7,320 bases of DNA from assembly GCA_009776675.1 (NCBI GenBank), contig WRNK01000058.1, forward strand, positions 1-7,320, in the 5' to 3' direction. The notes beneath the pieces were generated by a model. That model saw nothing but the letters and a program-made list of their open reading frames with translations, was not told the DNA's origin and did not search any database. The DNA is from Methanimicrococcus sp. (GTDB lineage Archaea; Halobacteriota; Methanosarcinia; Methanosarcinales; Methanosarcinaceae). Shown one piece after another: positions 5,074 to 7,320 of this stretch. Each line of letters opens with the position of its first letter. Positions within the stretch are counted from its first letter, which is position 1. The position numbers and the translations under genes are program-made.

Positions 5074-5116
5074 AAAATTTATTTTTTAGGTTTTTATTTT
5101 CGTTTTTTGTTCTGAT

Positions 5117-7320
5117 TTACAAACTTCTTTTTTTGAATCCATAAAATATTGCACCTGTAATGAAAACAACAAAGATGATCAGGAGGGCATTTGACACAGA
5201 GACTGTCGGATGCGAAAGGAAATCTCTGAGTGAAGACGTTGTAATGTCGACGACAGTCATTTCATATCCTGAAACTTCCGGTGTTCCGGCAGGGTCTGAA
5301 TCTTGGCCATATCCTGAACCATCAACAGATGAATTTTCAGAAAAATTCAAAGTGTTGTTTTCAGAAGCATTGGTAATGTTCAAAGGTGTCGATGTACGAC
5401 TTGATCCCGATGAGGATGTATTGGATCTCATGGAAAAGTTTTGATTTAATGCCATATTGACTTCTTGCAAATATTGTTGTTTGATATTGTCAGACAAATC
5501 AATGGCTGTTAAACCATTAACAATATTTTGATTGAACTTCATATTACTGCATGTGTGATGGCAGCAAACAACACCATTTAATGCTGTTTGTTCAACATAG
5601 TCCTTTTCAAGTTGTTGGCGTATTTCATCTGATGGCTGCCAATCTCCATTGTAGATCGCATTGAGTAAATTTCCAACCATGGATTGGTATGCGTATGGAT
5701 TTGTACTTTTCAGATAATCGGAAACATCTAAGTTTTTATCGTCGTTGATGTATGTCTCATACATATTTTTAAACATTGACTCTGTAATCAAATCCGGCAT
5801 TGCCATACTCCAAACAGACATGACTTCAAAAAATTCATTCATATGAGATGTGCCGGCATATCCTGAATTCATCATTCCTTCAATCCATTTCGGGTTGAAA
5901 TATTTTGAATTCAGATCTGTTATCAAAAATTCAGACAATGTTTGAACTTCATTGGAACCGCTTCTTAAATTGTTAATGTACATATCAGAATTGCCGCCGG
6001 ATGCGTTAATCGCTGCAGCTAAGCCCCCGAAATAGGAAGCAACCATCGGATGGTCTAAAAGTCCGTACACTTCAGAAGAACGGCTGAAAACCCCCATATT
6101 CACATCTTTCAAATGCGCTTTTAAAATGTCTTCGCTGCGTTCTTCTCCAAAGTTCCATATTTCGGTTTTAAAGGTTTTTCCTTCTTCATAACTGGTAAAT
6201 GTGACGTACATATAGCTCATGCGCGCCAAATAAAGTTCTGCAGCGTTTGCTTCACTTCCGTATTCCGTTCCGGCCATATTTTCAATGCCCGGAGTGTATT
6301 CTCCCGGAGCCGGACCAAAAACACGCGTACAAGCAATATCCCATAATTCATCATCAGTATACTTCGCTCTCAAATTTTCATCGGCTTTTAAAATTTCAAG
6401 TATTGCCAGCGAATTTTTTCGAACAGGATTATCCGGCTCATCTTGTTCGGAAGCCAATTTGGCGGCCAGATTAATGTAGGCAATTTGCTGGGCATACGTA
6501 TCGCGGTAGGAACCGGACACTTCCACAACAACATCAACGCGTGGACGTCCCAAATCATTTTGGCTTACGACATTAAAAACTTGAGTATTTATTCTGTTAT
6601 TTGCTGTGTTCCAAGTTGGTTCAACGCCTAACAAATAGAATATTTCTCCTTCGTTAATACCGCCTGTTCTGGATGCTTCGACGGCCCAAAGCAAGAATGC
6701 AACTTTTTCAGGAGAAGCATTTTGATTTTCTTCAGCATACATTTTCAATAAATCATTGCCAAGCCTGACACCCATGTTATATGCTGCCTGCGTTGGTATT
6801 TCTCTTGGGTCCATTGGGTAAGGATTTCTTCCCGTCGGCAAAGCGTCCGGTTTTTTAATCGGATCGCCTGTCGGTCCCGGAGTAATGTATTGACCGTCCA
6901 ATGCATCCATCAAACCGGTTATTTCATTGCGGCAGGCTTCAATATTATTTTTGTATGTATTGACATTGGAAAGAGCATTTTCAATGTTGTTCCTTTGTGC
7001 AGATGTTACACTGGCAGCATTTGTTCCCAAAAGTTCATCCAATACTTCATCAACGGCAGCATTTGATGACTTTCCGGTGATTATGGATGTGATCATTTTT
7101 ATTTTTGCATTTTCCCTCATTTCGTCTGTTGAGAAAACAGCATCCAGATGTGTATCAATTGAAGTCTGGTAAGATATCATGGCACTGATCATGGCGGCCA
7201 ATTCTTCTCCCTCCGGAGCAACGCCGAGAATATGATCTCCATAGGGGATATTGCTGTTTTTAATACGGCGAAGCTGCTTGCTCAATTTTTCAACGGCATC
7301 GTTTGCTTCATTTTCGTTTT
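5117..7320 (-). CDS. CobN/BchH-type chelatase large subunit, membrane-anchored (5' partial)
   Basis: Minus-strand frame stopping at TAA 5119-5117 and still open at the right edge. Codons before the apparent TTG start at 7285 read NENEANDAVEK and look coding, so that TTG is not the start. Counting from it, CobN-family blocks are IPYGDHILGVAPEG (13-26), ALDGQYITPGP (128-138), LPTGRNPYPMDPR (149-161), LLWAVEASRTGG (198-209), RVDVVVEVSGSYRD (249-262), VFGPAPGEY (322-330), YFGGLAAAI (418-426), FNPKWIEGM (463-471) and NPYAYQSM (529-536). Then come CCHHTC (574-579), a Ser/Thr/Asn-rich stalk with seven sequons (616-653) and a C-terminal helix (about 699-716) ending KKRSL. CobN and BchH insert cobalt or magnesium into corrin or porphyrin rings, usually with ATP-driven partner subunits. 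The C-terminal tail predicts a surface location, which would need a signal peptide outside the window. The metal, the ring and even the direction of the reaction are unknown. A HmuS-like role in removing iron from heme is possible. Confidence 0.88.
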   Translation of the reverse strand, partial: NENEANDAVEKLSKQLRRIKNSNIPYGDHILGVAPEGEELAAMISAMISYQTSIDTHLDAVFSTDEMRENAKIKMITSIITGKSSNAAVDEVLDELLGTNAASVTSAQRNNIENALSNVNTYKNNIEACRNEITGLMDALDGQYITPGPTGDPIKKPDALPTGRNPYPMDPREIPTQAAYNMGVRLGNDLLKMYAEENQNASPEKVAFLLWAVEASRTGGINEGEIFYLLGVEPTWNTANNRINTQVFNVVSQNDLGRPRVDVVVEVSGSYRDTYAQQIAYINLAAKLASEQDEPDNPVRKNSLAILEILKADENLRAKYTDDELWDIACTRVFGPAPGEYTPGIENMAGTEYGSEANAAELYLARMSYMYVTFTSYEEGKTFKTEIWNFGEERSEDILKAHLKDVNMGVFSRSSEVYGLLDHPMVASYFGGLAAAINASGGNSDMYINNLRSGSNEVQTLSEFLITDLNSKYFNPKWIEGMMNSGYAGTSHMNEFFEVMSVWSMAMPDLITESMFKNMYETYINDDKNLDVSDYLKSTNPYAYQSMVGNLLNAIYNGDWQPSDEIRQQLEKDYVEQTALNGVVCCHHTCSNMKFNQNIVNGLTAIDLSDNIKQQYLQEVNMALNQNFSMRSNTSSSGSSRTSTPLNITNASENNTLNFSENSSVDGSGYGQDSDPAGTPEVSGYEMTVVDITTSSLRDFLSHPTVSVSNALLIIFVVFITGAIFYGFKKRSL
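5261..5437 (-). other. Glycosylation-rich stalk of the CobN-like protein
   Basis: Residues 617-675 link the chelatase domain to the C-terminal helix. They are dominated by Ser, Thr, Asn and Gly and contain clustered sequons (N616, 622, 636, 639, 643, 647, 651). Such linkers are typical of archaeal surface proteins that hold a domain above the membrane or S-layer. No PGF or LPXTG-like sorting motif precedes the helix. Confidence 0.7.

Noticed and set aside
4979..5089. 36-codon plus-strand frame starting MSEYKNFHKCF in the convergent spacer
   Set aside because: No ribosome-binding site, and a lysine-rich composition from AT-rich DNA. It runs through the minus-strand terminator hairpin, so chance is the better explanation.
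6247..6631. Several plus-strand open frames opposite the CobN-like gene
   Set aside because: All overlap strongly conserved CobN blocks on the other strand and show no motif or ribosome-binding site.

Overview
The window looks like chromosomal DNA from a low-GC methanogenic archaeon. Neither tRNA gene encodes CCA. The protein genes are an archaeal HemK2-type methyltransferase, a DUF362/ferredoxin protein, a DhnA-type class I aldolase and a cell-surface CobN-like chelatase. Genes are separated by AT-rich spacers ending in T tracts. A Methanosarcinales member such as Methanimicrococcus fits the gene set and base composition, but that placement is inference.

Layout, left to right. Positions 1-890 hold the tail of an unrecognised gene followed closely by a HemK2/Mtq2-like methyltransferase. 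The junction is a 35-bp unit present three times, each copy carrying an ATGA start/stop. Positions 891-2132 hold a degenerate repeat array running into the ribosome-binding site of a DUF362 protein with two 4Fe-4S motifs. The 3' end of that gene and its terminator were tandemly duplicated as a unit of about 146 bp, and the second copy has decayed (2180-2325). Next come tRNA-Asn(GUU) and a CAU-anticodon tRNA, then a class I fructose-bisphosphate aldolase (2813-3739). After a 172-bp spacer lies a single-pass, probably glycosylated membrane protein of unknown function (3912-4862). It converges on a minus-strand gene (5117 to beyond 7320). That gene encodes the C-terminal part of a CobN-type chelatase large subunit, followed by a Ser/Thr/Asn-rich stalk and a C-terminal membrane anchor. 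Each convergent gene ends in its own hairpin plus T tract.

The genes do not form one pathway. They cover translation-related modification, an iron-sulfur protein of unknown role, tRNAs, sugar-phosphate metabolism and two surface proteins. Two things stand out. One is the run of short tandem duplications at gene boundaries (35 bp x3, about 23 bp x4, 146 bp x2, 12 bp x2 and weaker ones). The other is the membrane-anchored CobN-like protein with a CCHHTC cluster, which suggests tetrapyrrole metal chemistry at the cell surface.
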